Notes: generated from the letters alone by a model not told the origin. A DNA stretch of 64,000 nucleotides from Pseudoalteromonas caenipelagi (GCF_013140855.1 NZ_JABBPG010000003.1:186001-250000), one strand, 5' to 3'; positions 23,428-33,211 are shown, counted from the first letter of the stretch. Numbers and translations are program-made.

Positions 23428-24399
23428 ATGAATAAAAGCCGAATTTTTGAATTGCTAGATGCAAAACATCAACGTCAATTACCTACTCAACAAGCGATTG
23501 TTGACGAAGCTCTCTGTGATAATAAGCTGACAACGCAGTGGCTATGCCATGCGGTTTCTAGCTCAATCAATGTGCAAGAGCTGGCTGTAGTATTAGTCAT
23601 CGCATATAGGCAGAAACTGGATGTTTATACTGAACTCTTACAGATGTGGCCAATTAAAGAGCAAGCTTCAGCTCAAGAACTAAATATTCTGACAAATATG
23701 CTTATGCAGTCTCCGCTCGATGCTGAAACAGCTGAAGTAGATGCAATCGCAAATGTTTGGAAAAGCTTAGTGCAACAACAAAGCTATGAATGTTTAATGC
23801 AGGGCAAAGTCACTTTGCACTTAAGTCGCTTACATCAGACTCTGGCTGACCGACTTGTTGAGTATGCACAATCTCGCCTAGATCCCGTAGAGCTATACGG
23901 TAAAACTACAAGCCGTGAAAAGGTAAGCGATATTAGAGACAATGAACAGTTTATTGGTGATATATTATCCGATAACATGTTGGTTTCGGTGAGTCAGCGG
24001 TTAATGTGTATGCATAATTTAGCGCAGCTACCGTTCGCAGAACCTCCTGTGTTCTATCGCTACCGAGATGGTCAACAATATAAGTGGCATTGTGACTTTA
24101 TAGTTCCGTCCACCGAAGAGATCCGTCAAGAATTAAGTTTTTTTGGGCAACGAATTGCGACAACCGTACTTAATCTGACTGATAACTTTAAAGGAGGGGA
24201 AACGAGTTTTAAAAAGTGGCAAATCGACGTGAGTGCTAAAGTTGGCCAGCTAATACAGTTTTTTAGTATTGAAAATGGCCAGTTAGACCCTAATTCAGTG
24301 CATGCAGGGTTGCCCGTTCATGAAGGTGAGAAATGGGTGTGTACTTTGTGGTTCAGAGACAAGCCTTATTGGTTAAGAAGCTCTATTTGGGCTTATTAA
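23428..24399 (+). CDS. 2OG-Fe(II) oxygenase family protein (prolyl 4-hydroxylase-like)
   Basis: The C-terminal third has the iron ligands of the family: His221-x-Asp223 in KWHCDF and a distal His292 in HAGLP. Lys302 sits ten residues after His292, where P4H enzymes bind 2-oxoglutarate. The stretch RIATTVLNL followed by FKGGETSF is the core strand region of the P4Hc domain. The first 190 residues are helical-looking and do not match a domain I know. There is no signal peptide, so it is cytosolic. It has no operon partner: a 491-base gap precedes it and mutH converges on it. The substrate is unknown. Confidence 0.8.
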   Translation: MNKSRIFELLDAKHQRQLPTQQAIVDEALCDNKLTTQWLCHAVSSSINVQELAVVLVIAYRQKLDVYTELLQMWPIKEQASAQELNILTNMLMQSPLDAETAEVDAIANVWKSLVQQQSYECLMQGKVTLHLSRLHQTLADRLVEYAQSRLDPVELYGKTTSREKVSDIRDNEQFIGDILSDNMLVSVSQRLMCMHNLAQLPFAEPPVFYRYRDGQQYKWHCDFIVPSTEEIRQELSFFGQRIATTVLNLTDNFKGGETSFKKWQIDVSAKVGQLIQFFSIENGQLDPNSVHAGLPVHEGEKWVCTLWFRDKPYWLRSSIWAY

Positions 24400-24407
24400 C
24401 GGCGTAA

Positions 24408-25082
24408 CTAAGCGCTGAACTCTTGCATTAAAATACTTTGTGTAAAGCTGGTTTTTAAATAAAAGCCCCTTGGTAGAGTTTTTATAAGCTTGCCGTTAGG
24501 GCCAATGGCATCAGTAGTGACTTTACTGTTGGCGGCTTTTGGGCGTATTTGCATGACTTGCCCTAAATGACCTGAAATTTCATTCACGCGGCCTAATGCG
24601 ATTAACTCAATTTGCTCTTCCCAGTCTCTTTTTAGCAAGGCTTCTTGTGTTTGAGTCGGCTGCCATAAAAAACCACTGCCGATAGTGCGATCCACGGGTT
24701 GAATATCACGCTCGGCAAGAACAGGCAGCCATAATACATGGTTGAGTTTCTTTTTAACTGTACTATCTTCCCATTTTGCACCAGTCAAATTGGTCAAAGG
24801 AACAATCGACACATACGTTGTTTCTAGGGGTTTGCCATTGTAATCAATTGGCAGAGATTTAAGCTCGACTCCTAAGTGCTCAAAATCAGGCACCGGTTTT
24901 GAACCCGCACTTGCCCCAAGTACATACTCGAGTAGCTGACCAGGCCAGCCTTTTTCACGTAATAAATGTTCTGGGCTTTTAAATTGATAGCGCTGAGCGA
25001 GTTCACCTAAAGTTAATCCGGCAATACACTCTACTCGTTGCATCAGCTCTACAATAGATTTAGGTGGCAGTGGTTTATTCAT
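24408..25082 (-). CDS. mutH: MutH, GATC-specific mismatch-repair endonuclease
   Basis: MutH nicks the unmethylated strand at hemimethylated GATC during MutSL-directed repair. The catalytic Asp, Glu and Lys lie in DFEHLGVELKSLP, corresponding to the D-x6-E-x-K triad of E. coli MutH. LGASAGSKP and QIRPKAANSK are further family landmarks. The ATG at 25082 gives 224 residues. A GTG 48 bases upstream is open in frame, but a TACAAT promoter -10 candidate lies between the two, so the shorter form is preferred. Its presence implies Dam methylation in this organism. Confidence 0.95.
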   Translation of the reverse strand: MNKPLPPKSIVELMQRVECIAGLTLGELAQRYQFKSPEHLLREKGWPGQLLEYVLGASAGSKPVPDFEHLGVELKSLPIDYNGKPLETTYVSIVPLTNLTGAKWEDSTVKKKLNHVLWLPVLAERDIQPVDRTIGSGFLWQPTQTQEALLKRDWEEQIELIALGRVNEISGHLGQVMQIRPKAANSKVTTDAIGPNGKLIKTLPRGFYLKTSFTQSILMQEFSA

Positions 25083-25243
25083 TTTTGTATGTATGACAGG
25101 CGATTGATGAGTGTATTGTAGCGAAGTCACAATCAGATCAAAATGTTTGATAACATAGGTTGTTACAGTTAATGGCTTTTATCAATTAAATCTGATTGTT
25201 AGTCTTACGCTAACTAGTCTAATTATGCTTTCAAGGAGTGGAT

Positions 25244-26362
25244 GTGATCATACAGTTGCAAAAGCTATCAACAGGGTTTTTTACAATTTTTATTGTGTTT
25301 GCTCTAACTGCCTGTAAGAGTGATAGCAAGTTAGACTTTGACTCTTTTGTCGATAAAAAGCTCACAGAATTGGTAATTGATGAGAATGCCCAAGTTGCTT
25401 CGATAGCCATTGTTGGTGGTAATAACCATTATCAAAAGCACTTTGGCAAATTCCCAGATGGTACAAAGCCGAATAGCGATACTGTATATGAAATTGCCTC
25501 CATCACAAAAACATATACAGGTTTAGTCCTAGCTCAGGCGGTAGCTGATAAAAAAGTGCAATTAGATGAAGATATTAGAGTGTACTTAGGTGATAGGAGA
25601 TATCAAAATCTAGCATACTCTGGCACACCCATTACGTTACGCCATTTGGCTACGCATCGAAGCGGTTTGCCTTTAGTCTTTGCTTATAGCGAAGAAGATA
25701 AAAACAATGGCAAAGCCCTTGAGTTGCTATCCAAGTATTCGAAAGCAAAATTTTTTGAAGATTTAAGCCAATATCAGCTCACTTCTGAACCGGGAGATGA
25801 GTATCTATATTCAAATGTCGGCGCTGATCTTGTCGGCTACATTTTAGAAAAAGTGTATAACCAGCCATTTTCGACACTTATTGCTAAATTTGTAACCGAA
25901 AAATCTGGTGAGCAGCAAACAAAATTTCGCCTCAATGCTGATGAGATTAGTAAGATAACAACGGGAACTGATGGGCGAGGAAACGCAGTGCCGTTGCTTA
26001 GCCCTCACTCCTTTGCTCGTGGTGGATTAACATCAACAGTAGAGGCAATATCAAGCTATATGCAGTATTTGCTGAGTTCGCCATCCGCAGCAGTTGCCTT
26101 GTCGCAGTCGTTACTTTCAGGAAGCAATCGCGCTCATGGGCAAGCATTTTTTTGGAATACCTATAAATACGACTCAAACAAGCCTGTTTTGTATCATAGT
26201 GGAGGCTCAATTGGGACCTCTAGCTGGTTGGGGCTTTACCCAAAACAGGGGGTAGGCATTTTTATTGTTACGAATGTTGCTGGAGGTAACACGCAAGAAG
26301 AGCTAAATGACATTGCTGATGCCATCATTGAGAAATACGAACAACTTACAGTGTTAAAATAA
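25244..26362 (+). CDS. Serine hydrolase of the class C beta-lactamase family, lipoprotein
   Basis: The N terminus is a lipoprotein signal with lipobox LTAC, so the enzyme should be anchored in the envelope. Catalytic motifs are Ser86-x-x-Lys89 (SITK), Tyr189-Ser-Asn (YSN) and His318-Ser-Gly in place of the KTG box. HSG/HxG in the third motif is typical of esterase or D-aminopeptidase-like members rather than true AmpC enzymes. The GTG at 25244 has AAGGAG five bases upstream. An earlier GTG at 25238 overlaps that ribosome site. It lies between mutH and the DnaA-box region. The substrate is unknown. Confidence 0.85.
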   Translation: MIIQLQKLSTGFFTIFIVFALTACKSDSKLDFDSFVDKKLTELVIDENAQVASIAIVGGNNHYQKHFGKFPDGTKPNSDTVYEIASITKTYTGLVLAQAVADKKVQLDEDIRVYLGDRRYQNLAYSGTPITLRHLATHRSGLPLVFAYSEEDKNNGKALELLSKYSKAKFFEDLSQYQLTSEPGDEYLYSNVGADLVGYILEKVYNQPFSTLIAKFVTEKSGEQQTKFRLNADEISKITTGTDGRGNAVPLLSPHSFARGGLTSTVEAISSYMQYLLSSPSAAVALSQSLLSGSNRAHGQAFFWNTYKYDSNKPVLYHSGGSIGTSSWLGLYPKQGVGIFIVTNVAGGNTQEELNDIADAIIEKYEQLTVLK

Positions 26363-26710
26363 TAAATGAAAAAGGAGATGGGTAAGCCTAGAGATTACTT
26401 CATCTTTATTATTCCCCGAAATACATATTGCGTTTTTTAACGTTAAGCCTTTAGAAAGAACACTATGTCTACTTAGCCTTTTGTATTTTATATCTTTTAT
26501 AAAAACTTGTGTTTGTAAATGAAATAGCGCAATACCTTTCCAATGCTCACTTAGCCAAACTTAAGTTTTCACTTGCTACTAAACTTTACATTGGGAGTGA
26601 ACTACTGAATTTAAATGGTTGATTTTTGCACTACTTTGTTTTTGTTCAAATAATCCCCGTATAAATATCCAGTGTTATTTGTTATCGCAATGAAATATAA
26701 GAGATTTTTT

Positions 26711-26747
26711 TGTCATTATTAACATGTGCCACCTGTTAATAATGACA
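26711..26747. repeat. Perfect 14-base inverted repeat with nine-base centre
   Basis: TGTCATTATTAACA and TGTTAATAATGACA are exact reverse complements around TGTGCCACC. A T run precedes it on the plus strand and none follows, so it is not an ordinary terminator for a plus-strand transcript. It may be a protein-binding site or an RNA hairpin, 32 bases before the first DnaA box. Confidence 0.8.
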
Positions 26748-26779
26748 GGCTCTGGATAAATACAACAATATGAACATAA

Positions 26780-26883
26780 TTATCCACAGTTTCTGTGGAG
26801 AAAGTACTGTATAGACAAGTTAATTGTGGATTTGTTGGTAATTTAATCGTAGTTATAAAACTTTATGCACAAGCTGTGAATAA
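26780..26883. promoter_or_regulatory. DnaA-box cluster, candidate DARS2-like element
   Basis: Three exact matches to TTATNCACA occur in 104 bases. TTATCCACA is at 26780-26788 (plus), TTATGCACA at 26863-26871 (plus) and TTATTCACA at 26875-26883 (minus). The last two face each other across three bases. Two weaker boxes are TTCTCCACA (minus, 26794-26802) and AAATCCACA (minus, 26825-26833). E. coli DARS2, which regenerates ATP-DnaA, lies in the mutH-ygdP(rppH) gap and has a core of three DnaA boxes. The matching position is the main reason for the call. Function is inferred. Confidence 0.65.
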
Positions 26884-26969
26884 CTTGCGTAAAAGCAGGA
26901 ATAATATTTGCTGTGGCTTAGAAGTTGTGGAACAATCATTAAAAATCGACTTATAAAAGAGGCACTAAG

Positions 26970-27497
26970 GTGATTGATGCCGAAGGTTTTCGTGCCAATG
27001 TCGGAATTGTGATCTGTAATAATCAAGGTCAGGTATTTTGGGCTCGGCGTTTTGGACAACATTCTTGGCAGTTCCCGCAAGGCGGCGTTGATGAGGGGGA
27101 GACTCCTGAGCAAACGATGTATCGAGAACTGCATGAAGAAGTAGGTCTGAAGCCCGAGGATGTAGAGATAGTTGCTAGCTCTAAACATTGGCTGCGCTAT
27201 AAATTACCAAAGCGCTTGATCAGAAGAGATTCCAGCCCGGTGTGTATTGGCCAAAAACAGAAATGGTTTTTACTAAAACTCAGATGCAAAGATGAAGATG
27301 TGGACTTACTCCATACTCATCACCCCGAGTTTGATGATTGGCGATGGGTGAGTTATTGGTATCCTGTGCGTCAAGTGGTATCTTTTAAAAGGGATGTATA
27401 TAGGCGAGTAATGAAAGAGTTTGCGCCATTTGCAATGCCCTTTAATAGAAAAGAGCCTCAAGCAAAAGATACAGCTAATTGGCGGCACCGCCGGTAA
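26970..27497 (+). CDS. rppH: RppH, RNA pyrophosphohydrolase
   Basis: RppH removes pyrophosphate from the 5' end of transcripts and so triggers RNase E decay. The Nudix box [12 protein letters not shown] followed by RELHEEVGL is intact. The N terminus [11 protein letters not shown] and the segment HWLRYKLP are typical of the bacterial family. The length is 175 residues. The start is GTG after AAAAGAGGCAC. ptsP begins 11 bases after the stop, as in E. coli. Confidence 0.97.
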   Translation: MIDAEGFRANVGIVICNNQGQVFWARRFGQHSWQFPQGGVDEGETPEQTMYRELHEEVGLKPEDVEIVASSKHWLRYKLPKRLIRRDSSPVCIGQKQKWFLLKLRCKDEDVDLLHTHHPEFDDWRWVSYWYPVRQVVSFKRDVYRRVMKEFAPFAMPFNRKEPQAKDTANWRHRR

Positions 27498-27508
27498 AGG
27501 AGTGGATA

Positions 27509-29779
27509 GTGTTAGCAACGTTGCGGTCAATTGTTGAATCGGTTTCACAACAAGAAAATCTCGAAGATGCACTGACTCAATTTGTAACTTTGGTCAAACA
27601 GGCCATGAATACAGAATGTTGCTCCATTTACTTTGCCGATTATAGCAAAGATAACTTTGTACTTATGGCCAGTGACGGCTTAAACCCAAAGGCCATAGGC
27701 CAGTTTAGAATCGGTTTTACCGAAGGATTGGTTGGGTTAGTTGCGCAACGTGAAGAACCCATTAACATTGCTCATGCACAGTCTCACCCGCGTTTTAAGT
27801 TATCTCCCGAAGTTAATGAAGAAGGCTATAATGCTTTCTTATCTGTGCCCGTTGTACATCAGCGCAAGGTATTGGGCGTAATCGTTGTACAACAAAAAAT
27901 GGCACGTGTTTTTAGCCACGATGAAGAGTCTTTTTTGATTACTTTATCAGCTCAGTTGGCCTCCCAACTCGCTCATGCTGAAATTCAGAGTGTCTTGAGA
28001 CAAGAAGCAAGCACCCACCGTACATCGGTATTAAAAGGAGTCTCCGGCGCGCCTGGTATTGCAATAGGGAGCGCTTTTGTGGTGCTTCCTAAACTTGGCT
28101 TTGAAAGTATTGAATCGCAAAAATCAGATCATACTGAACAGCAAAGGCAATTGTTCTTACAGGCTGTCGCAGCTACTCGTCAAGAGTTTCATATTTTAGC
28201 GAATACTCTAAGTGACAATATCCCCAAAGAAGCGCTGGCTGTGTTTGAGGTATACCAACAGCTCCTAGATGCACAAAGCTTAGGGATGCAGGTTGATGCA
28301 CAATTAAAGCTAGGCTGGAATGCTAAAAGTGCATTGAAACATGTAATCGAGAGCCTAGTCACTCAATTTGACGCGATGCAGGATCCTTATATCAAGGAAC
28401 GCGCAGTTGATGTAAAAGACATCGGCTTGCGCGTGTTACATCATTTAGTGAGTACAGAGCATGCGGCAAAATCATACCCTGATAACACCATTCTAGTCAC
28501 CCATACTCTAACGCCAACTATGTTAGCCGAAATCCCAAAAGACAAGCTAAAAGGGGTGGTGAGTGTACAAGGGGCTGCGAACTCCCATGCGTCGATTTTA
28601 ACTCGGGCTATGGGGATCCCCGCAATCTGGGGGATCGAAGATATTCCGCTATTACAGCTTGAAGCAAAAGAGGTTATCTTGGATGGCTATGCAGGGCGAG
28701 TTTATATCTCTCCTTCGGTGGCACTTAGACACGAATATGAACAAATGCATAGACAAGAAAGCTTGTTGCATGACAAGTTTGAAGCTGAGCATGCGTTACC
28801 ACCAGTAACTCTAGATGGTGAGCGTATTAGTTTGCTACTAAACGCTGGTCTAGATTTGAGCACTGAATCTCTGACCGCAAAATATTGCGATGGCGTAGGC
28901 TTGTACCGTACCGAAGCGTGGTTTATGCAAAAAGGACGGTTTCCATCGCAAAGTGAGCAAGAGCAATGGTACCGTGAGGTATTAACACGTTATCACCCAG
29001 AACCTGTGGTCATGCGAACTTTGGATATCGGTGGCGATAAGGTCTTAGACTACTTTGACATAAAAGAAGAAAATCCATTCTTAGGCTGGCGTGGTATTCG
29101 TGTGTCTTTAGATCATCCAGAGCTTTTTTTAGACCAACTTAAAGCGATGATCAAAGCTAACACCGGGCTGGGTAATTTGCGCATTATGTTACCAATGGTC
29201 AGCCATACAGAAGAGGTCGATGAAGCTTTGGCTTTACTTGAGCAAGCGTACTTTGAATTACAAGAAGAATGGGCTGATCAGTTTCTACAAATAGACAAAC
29301 CCGAGATTGGGATTATGCTCGAGGTGCCATCAAGTGTATTTTTATTGCCTGAGTGGTCAAAAAAAGTCGACTTTTGTTCTGTAGGAAGCAACGATTTAAC
29401 CCAATACCTTTTGGCAGTAGATAGAAACAACGCTCAGGTAGCAGAATTATTTGACCCATATCACCCCAGTGTACTTAGAGTTCTTAACAGCATTGCAAAA
29501 AGCTGCCAAGATTTTGAACTGCCGTTTAGTTTATGCGGTGAGTTAGGCGGCGAGCCTGAAGGGGCTATTTTGCTGATTGCTATGGGTTATCGTCGATTGA
29601 GTATGAATATCTCTTCTTTAAGTAAAGTAAAATGGGTACTTAGGCGATTAAATGTTAGTGATATGGAGCTGTTGCTGCAAGAATGTTTGGCGCAATCTTC
29701 GGCAAAGCAAGTTCATCGTCTATTACGAAATTTTATGATTGAACACAATTTCAGCGAACTGTTCTATCAATCAAACTAA
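27509..29779 (+). CDS. ptsP: PtsP, enzyme I of the nitrogen phosphotransferase system (EI-Ntr)
   Basis: EI-Ntr passes phosphate from phosphoenolpyruvate to NPr. An N-terminal GAF domain spans about residues 1-165, then the EI domains. The phosphorylated His lies in GAANSHASILTRA. The PEP-binding domain has GVGLYRTEAWF and CSVGSNDLTQYLLAVDRN. I start at the GTG at 27509, which has AAGGAG six bases upstream and gives VLATLRSIVE, aligned with E. coli MLTRLREIVE. A TTG at 27479 would overlap rppH. The length is 756 residues. Confidence 0.96.
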   Translation: MLATLRSIVESVSQQENLEDALTQFVTLVKQAMNTECCSIYFADYSKDNFVLMASDGLNPKAIGQFRIGFTEGLVGLVAQREEPINIAHAQSHPRFKLSPEVNEEGYNAFLSVPVVHQRKVLGVIVVQQKMARVFSHDEESFLITLSAQLASQLAHAEIQSVLRQEASTHRTSVLKGVSGAPGIAIGSAFVVLPKLGFESIESQKSDHTEQQRQLFLQAVAATRQEFHILANTLSDNIPKEALAVFEVYQQLLDAQSLGMQVDAQLKLGWNAKSALKHVIESLVTQFDAMQDPYIKERAVDVKDIGLRVLHHLVSTEHAAKSYPDNTILVTHTLTPTMLAEIPKDKLKGVVSVQGAANSHASILTRAMGIPAIWGIEDIPLLQLEAKEVILDGYAGRVYISPSVALRHEYEQMHRQESLLHDKFEAEHALPPVTLDGERISLLLNAGLDLSTESLTAKYCDGVGLYRTEAWFMQKGRFPSQSEQEQWYREVLTRYHPEPVVMRTLDIGGDKVLDYFDIKEENPFLGWRGIRVSLDHPELFLDQLKAMIKANTGLGNLRIMLPMVSHTEEVDEALALLEQAYFELQEEWADQFLQIDKPEIGIMLEVPSSVFLLPEWSKKVDFCSVGSNDLTQYLLAVDRNNAQVAELFDPYHPSVLRVLNSIAKSCQDFELPFSLCGELGGEPEGAILLIAMGYRRLSMNISSLSKVKWVLRRLNVSDMELLLQECLAQSSAKQVHRLLRNFMIEHNFSELFYQSN

Positions 29780-29854
29780 CCTGAACTACAAAGATGCACC
29801 GTAGCACATTATGCGTTACCATTACGCGCTTAAAATAATAAGAGATATTGATTC

Positions 29855-30664
29855 ATGAGCGACGCCATCTTGCTGATAGTCAGTTGTGCATTACTTGGAA
29901 GCGTTGTTGGTTTTTTAGCAGGATTGCTAGGTATAGGTGGTGGCCTGGTAATTGTACCGATTTTATCTGCTATTTTGAGATACTTCGACGTAGTGCCAGA
30001 GTCGCAAATAGTTTTAGTAGCCATCGCCACTTCTTTAGCTTCGATATTATTTACTTCAACCTCATCTGCTTTGGCGCACCATAGAAATGGTAATGTGCCT
30101 TGGAATATTGCGCCGTTTATAATGGGGGGAGTAGGTATAGGTGCGTTAGTGAGTGGCTTTTTAGCGGCACTATTACCTGAGCCTGTTATAAGAGGTATTT
30201 TTGCGGTTAGTGTGGTACTGATTGCAACAAGGATGCTATACAGTAGCTCCAAAAAGACAGTGTCTCAAAGAGCGTTGCCAAGTGGGCCTACTCTGTCCGT
30301 GATAACAACGTTGATGGGAGGCTTGTCAGCAATGATAGGCATCGGTGGCGGAGCGTTAATTGTTCCTTTGCTAAGCTACTTTTCGTTAGATATCAGAAAA
30401 GCAATCGGGTGTGCATCTGCCAGTGGTATTGTCATCGCCTTGTTTGGCTCACTAGGATATATTACTTCTGGCATTGCCCACTATACCGTTGCACAAGGGT
30501 TTGCAGGGTTTATTTACTTGCCGGCATTGTTTGGTATTGTGCTAACTTCTTGGTTTATGGCACCAATCGGAGCGAAGTCGACTCAATTTTTGCCAGTTTC
30601 AACAATAAAGAAAATTTTCGCGGCGTTGCTCTTTGTCATCGCCACTCATATGATAATTAGTTAA
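29855..30664 (+). CDS. TauE/SafE (TSUP) family sulfite/anion exporter-like permease
   Basis: The 269-residue protein has about eight membrane segments arranged as two homologous halves. Each half starts with the family motif, GIGGGLVIVP near residue 27 and GIGGGALIVP near 160. Members of the family export sulfite, sulfoacetate or related organic anions, and some are proposed sulfur-compound importers. The substrate here cannot be told. It lies between ptsP and lgt; E. coli has no such gene at this place. Confidence 0.88.
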   Translation: MSDAILLIVSCALLGSVVGFLAGLLGIGGGLVIVPILSAILRYFDVVPESQIVLVAIATSLASILFTSTSSALAHHRNGNVPWNIAPFIMGGVGIGALVSGFLAALLPEPVIRGIFAVSVVLIATRMLYSSSKKTVSQRALPSGPTLSVITTLMGGLSAMIGIGGGALIVPLLSYFSLDIRKAIGCASASGIVIALFGSLGYITSGIAHYTVAQGFAGFIYLPALFGIVLTSWFMAPIGAKSTQFLPVSTIKKIFAALLFVIATHMIIS

Positions 30665-30673
30665 GGGAAAGCG

Positions 30674-31480
30674 ATGGCTTTGCAATTTCCACAAATTGAC
30701 CCAGTAATTTTTTCTATTGGGCCATTGAGCGTACGTTGGTACGGTGTGATGTATCTCATTGGTTTTTTGTTTGCTATGTGGATGGCTAATAGGCAAGCAG
30801 AAAAACCAAATTCAGATTGGACTAAAGAACAAGTAAGTGACTTGCTTTTTTATAGCATGCTGGGTGTGATACTTGGCGGTAGAATTGGATATGTTTTGTT
30901 TTACCAATTCTCATATTTTGTAGAAAACCCCATGTACTTATTTAGAATTGACCAAGGTGGTATGTCTTTCCACGGTGGTGCATTGGGTGTGGTCACTGCA
31001 ATTGTCGTATTTGCCTTACGTAGCAAAAAATCAATTGTGTCGGTGGGCGATTTTGTGGTGCCGCTTGTGCCGGTCGGTTTGATGGCTGGTCGAATAGGCA
31101 ACTTTATTAATGGCGAACTTTGGGGAAGAACCACAGACGTGCCGTGGGCATTTGTTTTTCCGACCGGTGGCCCATTACCTAGACATCCATCGCAACTGTA
31201 CGAGGCCTTTTTTGAGGGGCTAGTGCTTTTTGTTATGTTAGTTTTGTTTACCAAAAAACCAAGACCAGCAGGCAGTGTTGCAGGGTTGTTTTTGCTTGGA
31301 TATGGCGTTTTCCGCTTTTCGATTGAGTATTTCAGAGAGCCCGACGCGCACATTGGCTTGTATGGTGGTGTGATTTCTCAAGGGCAAATTTTGTCTTTAC
31401 CTATGGTAATTGCAGGCGTAGCTCTGATGGTTTGGGCATACAAAACACAGCCTGTATCGGAACAAATTAAAAGTAAGTAA
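30674..31480 (+). CDS. lgt: Lgt, prolipoprotein diacylglyceryl transferase
   Basis: Lgt transfers diacylglycerol from phosphatidylglycerol to the lipobox cysteine of prolipoproteins in the inner membrane. The signature [14 protein letters not shown] and the SFHGGALG segment with the essential His are present, within about seven membrane helices. The 268-residue length is normal. The enzyme would process the many lipoproteins encoded downstream. thyA follows after ten bases, as in E. coli. Confidence 0.97.
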   Translation: MALQFPQIDPVIFSIGPLSVRWYGVMYLIGFLFAMWMANRQAEKPNSDWTKEQVSDLLFYSMLGVILGGRIGYVLFYQFSYFVENPMYLFRIDQGGMSFHGGALGVVTAIVVFALRSKKSIVSVGDFVVPLVPVGLMAGRIGNFINGELWGRTTDVPWAFVFPTGGPLPRHPSQLYEAFFEGLVLFVMLVLFTKKPRPAGSVAGLFLLGYGVFRFSIEYFREPDAHIGLYGGVISQGQILSLPMVIAGVALMVWAYKTQPVSEQIKSK

Positions 31481-31490
31481 GATTGCCACT

Positions 31491-32324
31491 ATGAAACAAT
31501 ATTTAGATTTAATGCGCTATGTAAAAGAACATGGCACCAAAAAAGAAGACCGAACAGGCACGGGAACTCTGAGTGTCTTCGGCTATCAAATGCGTTTTAA
31601 CCTACAAGAAGGCTTTCCTTTGGTGACCACCAAAAAATGCCACCTGCGTTCTATTATCCATGAGCTGTTGTGGTTTCTTAACGGAGAAACCAACATTGCT
31701 TACCTGAAAGAAAATGGTGTAAAAATTTGGGACGAATGGGCAACTGATGACGGTGAGTTAGGCCCTGTATACGGTAAGCAATGGCGCTCTTGGACTGGAG
31801 AAAATGGCGTTGTAGTCGATCAGATAAAAGAGTTGATTGAACAAATCAAGACGAACCCAGATTCGCGTCGCTTAATAGTCAGTGCCTGGAACCCTGCGCT
31901 ACTGCCGGATACGCAGTACTCACCAAAAGAAAATGCGGCGATGGGCAAACAAGCGCTGCCGCCTTGTCATACTTTGTTTCAGTTTTATGTTTTAGATGGC
32001 AAGTTATCATGCCAGCTGTATCAACGAAGCGGTGATATTTTCTTAGGAGTGCCGTTTAACATTGCCAGTTATGCCTTATTAACTATGATGGTTGCACAAG
32101 TGTGTGATTTAGAGCCTGGTGACTTTATCCATACATTTGGCGATGCGCATTTATATTTAAACCATCTAGAGCAAGTGGATGAGCAATTATCGCGCACCCC
32201 ATTTGCAAAACCTACAATGAAGATAAACCCTGATGTAAAGGATATTTTTTCTTTTACCTATGAAGACTTTAAGCTTGAGGGATATCAAGCACATCCACAT
32301 ATTAAAGCACCCGTGGCCATTTAG
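31491..32324 (+). CDS. thyA: Thymidylate synthase
   Basis: ThyA methylates dUMP to dTMP with methylenetetrahydrofolate. The nucleophilic Cys lies in [12 protein letters not shown], and the phosphate-binding segment is [22 protein letters not shown]. The protein ends [10 protein letters not shown], as in E. coli. The length is 277 residues, slightly longer than the 264 of E. coli. The extra residues are an insertion near [13 protein letters not shown]. Confidence 0.97.
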   Translation: MKQYLDLMRYVKEHGTKKEDRTGTGTLSVFGYQMRFNLQEGFPLVTTKKCHLRSIIHELLWFLNGETNIAYLKENGVKIWDEWATDDGELGPVYGKQWRSWTGENGVVVDQIKELIEQIKTNPDSRRLIVSAWNPALLPDTQYSPKENAAMGKQALPPCHTLFQFYVLDGKLSCQLYQRSGDIFLGVPFNIASYALLTMMVAQVCDLEPGDFIHTFGDAHLYLNHLEQVDEQLSRTPFAKPTMKINPDVKDIFSFTYEDFKLEGYQAHPHIKAPVAI

Positions 32325-32332
32325 GAGATAAA

Positions 32333-33211
32333 ATGAAAGCCGTGATCCCAGTTGCCGGTTTAGGCACTCGTATGTTGCCTGCAACAAAAGCCATTCCCAA
32401 AGAAATGTTACCCATTGTTGATAAACCGCTGATCCAATACGTGGTGAGTGAGGCTGTTGCGGCCGGTGTAAAGGAAATAGTATTGGTTACTCATTCTAGT
32501 AAAAATTCGATTGAGAACCACTTTGATACCAGTTTCGAACTAGAAGCTACATTAGAAAAACGTGTTAAGCGCCAACTCCTTGAAGAAGTGCAATCTATTT
32601 GTCCAAAAGATGTCACCATTATTCATGTGCGTCAAGGTGAAGCAAAGGGACTCGGCCATGCCATTAACTGCGCCGGCCCTATTATTGGTGATGCGCCTTT
32701 TGTGGTTATGTTACCCGATGTACTTATTGATGAAGTGGCTAGCGACTTATCAAAGGATAACTTAGCGCAAATGATCCAGCGATTTAAAGAGCATGGACAG
32801 AGCCAGATCATGGTAGAGCCAGTTGCACATGAAGACGTTGATAAGTTTGGTATTGCAGATATTGGTGACGTAAAGCTTAAACCAGGTGAAAGTGCCGAGC
32901 TGAATACCTTGGTTGAGAAGCCTGCAGTTGAGGAAGCACCTTCAGACTTGGCTGTTGTTGGGCGCTATGTACTTAGTAAAGAGATTTGGCCATTACTTGC
33001 GAAAACGCCGTTAGGTGCGGGTGGAGAAATTCAACTCACTGATGCAATAGCGATGTTGATGGAGCAAGAAAAAGTGCAAGCGTATGCAATTAAAGGCAAA
33101 AGCCATGACTGCGGCAGCAAGCTTGGCTATTTACAAGCAAATGTTGAGTACGCACTAAGAAGAGCCGAATTTTCAGAGCCTTTAAAAGCCCATATAAAGT
33201 CCCTTCTTTAA
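32333..33211 (+). CDS. galU: UTP-glucose-1-phosphate uridylyltransferase
   Basis: GalU makes UDP-glucose for polysaccharide and envelope synthesis. The nucleotide-binding motif [17 protein letters not shown] is at residues 9-25, and the substrate Lys is in LVEKP. The length of 292 residues fits the family. It follows thyA by eight bases and is closed by a hairpin terminator, which also ends this housekeeping block. Confidence 0.95.
   Translation: MKAVIPVAGLGTRMLPATKAIPKEMLPIVDKPLIQYVVSEAVAAGVKEIVLVTHSSKNSIENHFDTSFELEATLEKRVKRQLLEEVQSICPKDVTIIHVRQGEAKGLGHAINCAGPIIGDAPFVVMLPDVLIDEVASDLSKDNLAQMIQRFKEHGQSQIMVEPVAHEDVDKFGIADIGDVKLKPGESAELNTLVEKPAVEEAPSDLAVVGRYVLSKEIWPLLAKTPLGAGGEIQLTDAIAMLMEQEKVQAYAIKGKSHDCGSKLGYLQANVEYALRRAEFSEPLKAHIKSLL

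Larger units (their letters stand above)
26363..26969. other. 607-base gene-free region before rppH
   Basis: No plausible gene is present on either strand. The left half is AT-rich without clear structure. The right half holds a perfect 14-base inverted repeat and a DnaA-box cluster, both listed separately. The length is unusual beside the otherwise compact rppH-galU block and argues for a DNA-level function. Confidence 0.6.

Noticed and set aside
25083..25130. The GTG-started longer form of MutH
   Set aside because: The extra 16 codons contain a TACAAT promoter-like element and do not resemble MutH.
27479..27508. The TTG-started longer form of PtsP
   Set aside because: It would overlap rppH, whereas the GTG at 27509 has a good ribosome site and matches the E. 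coli start.
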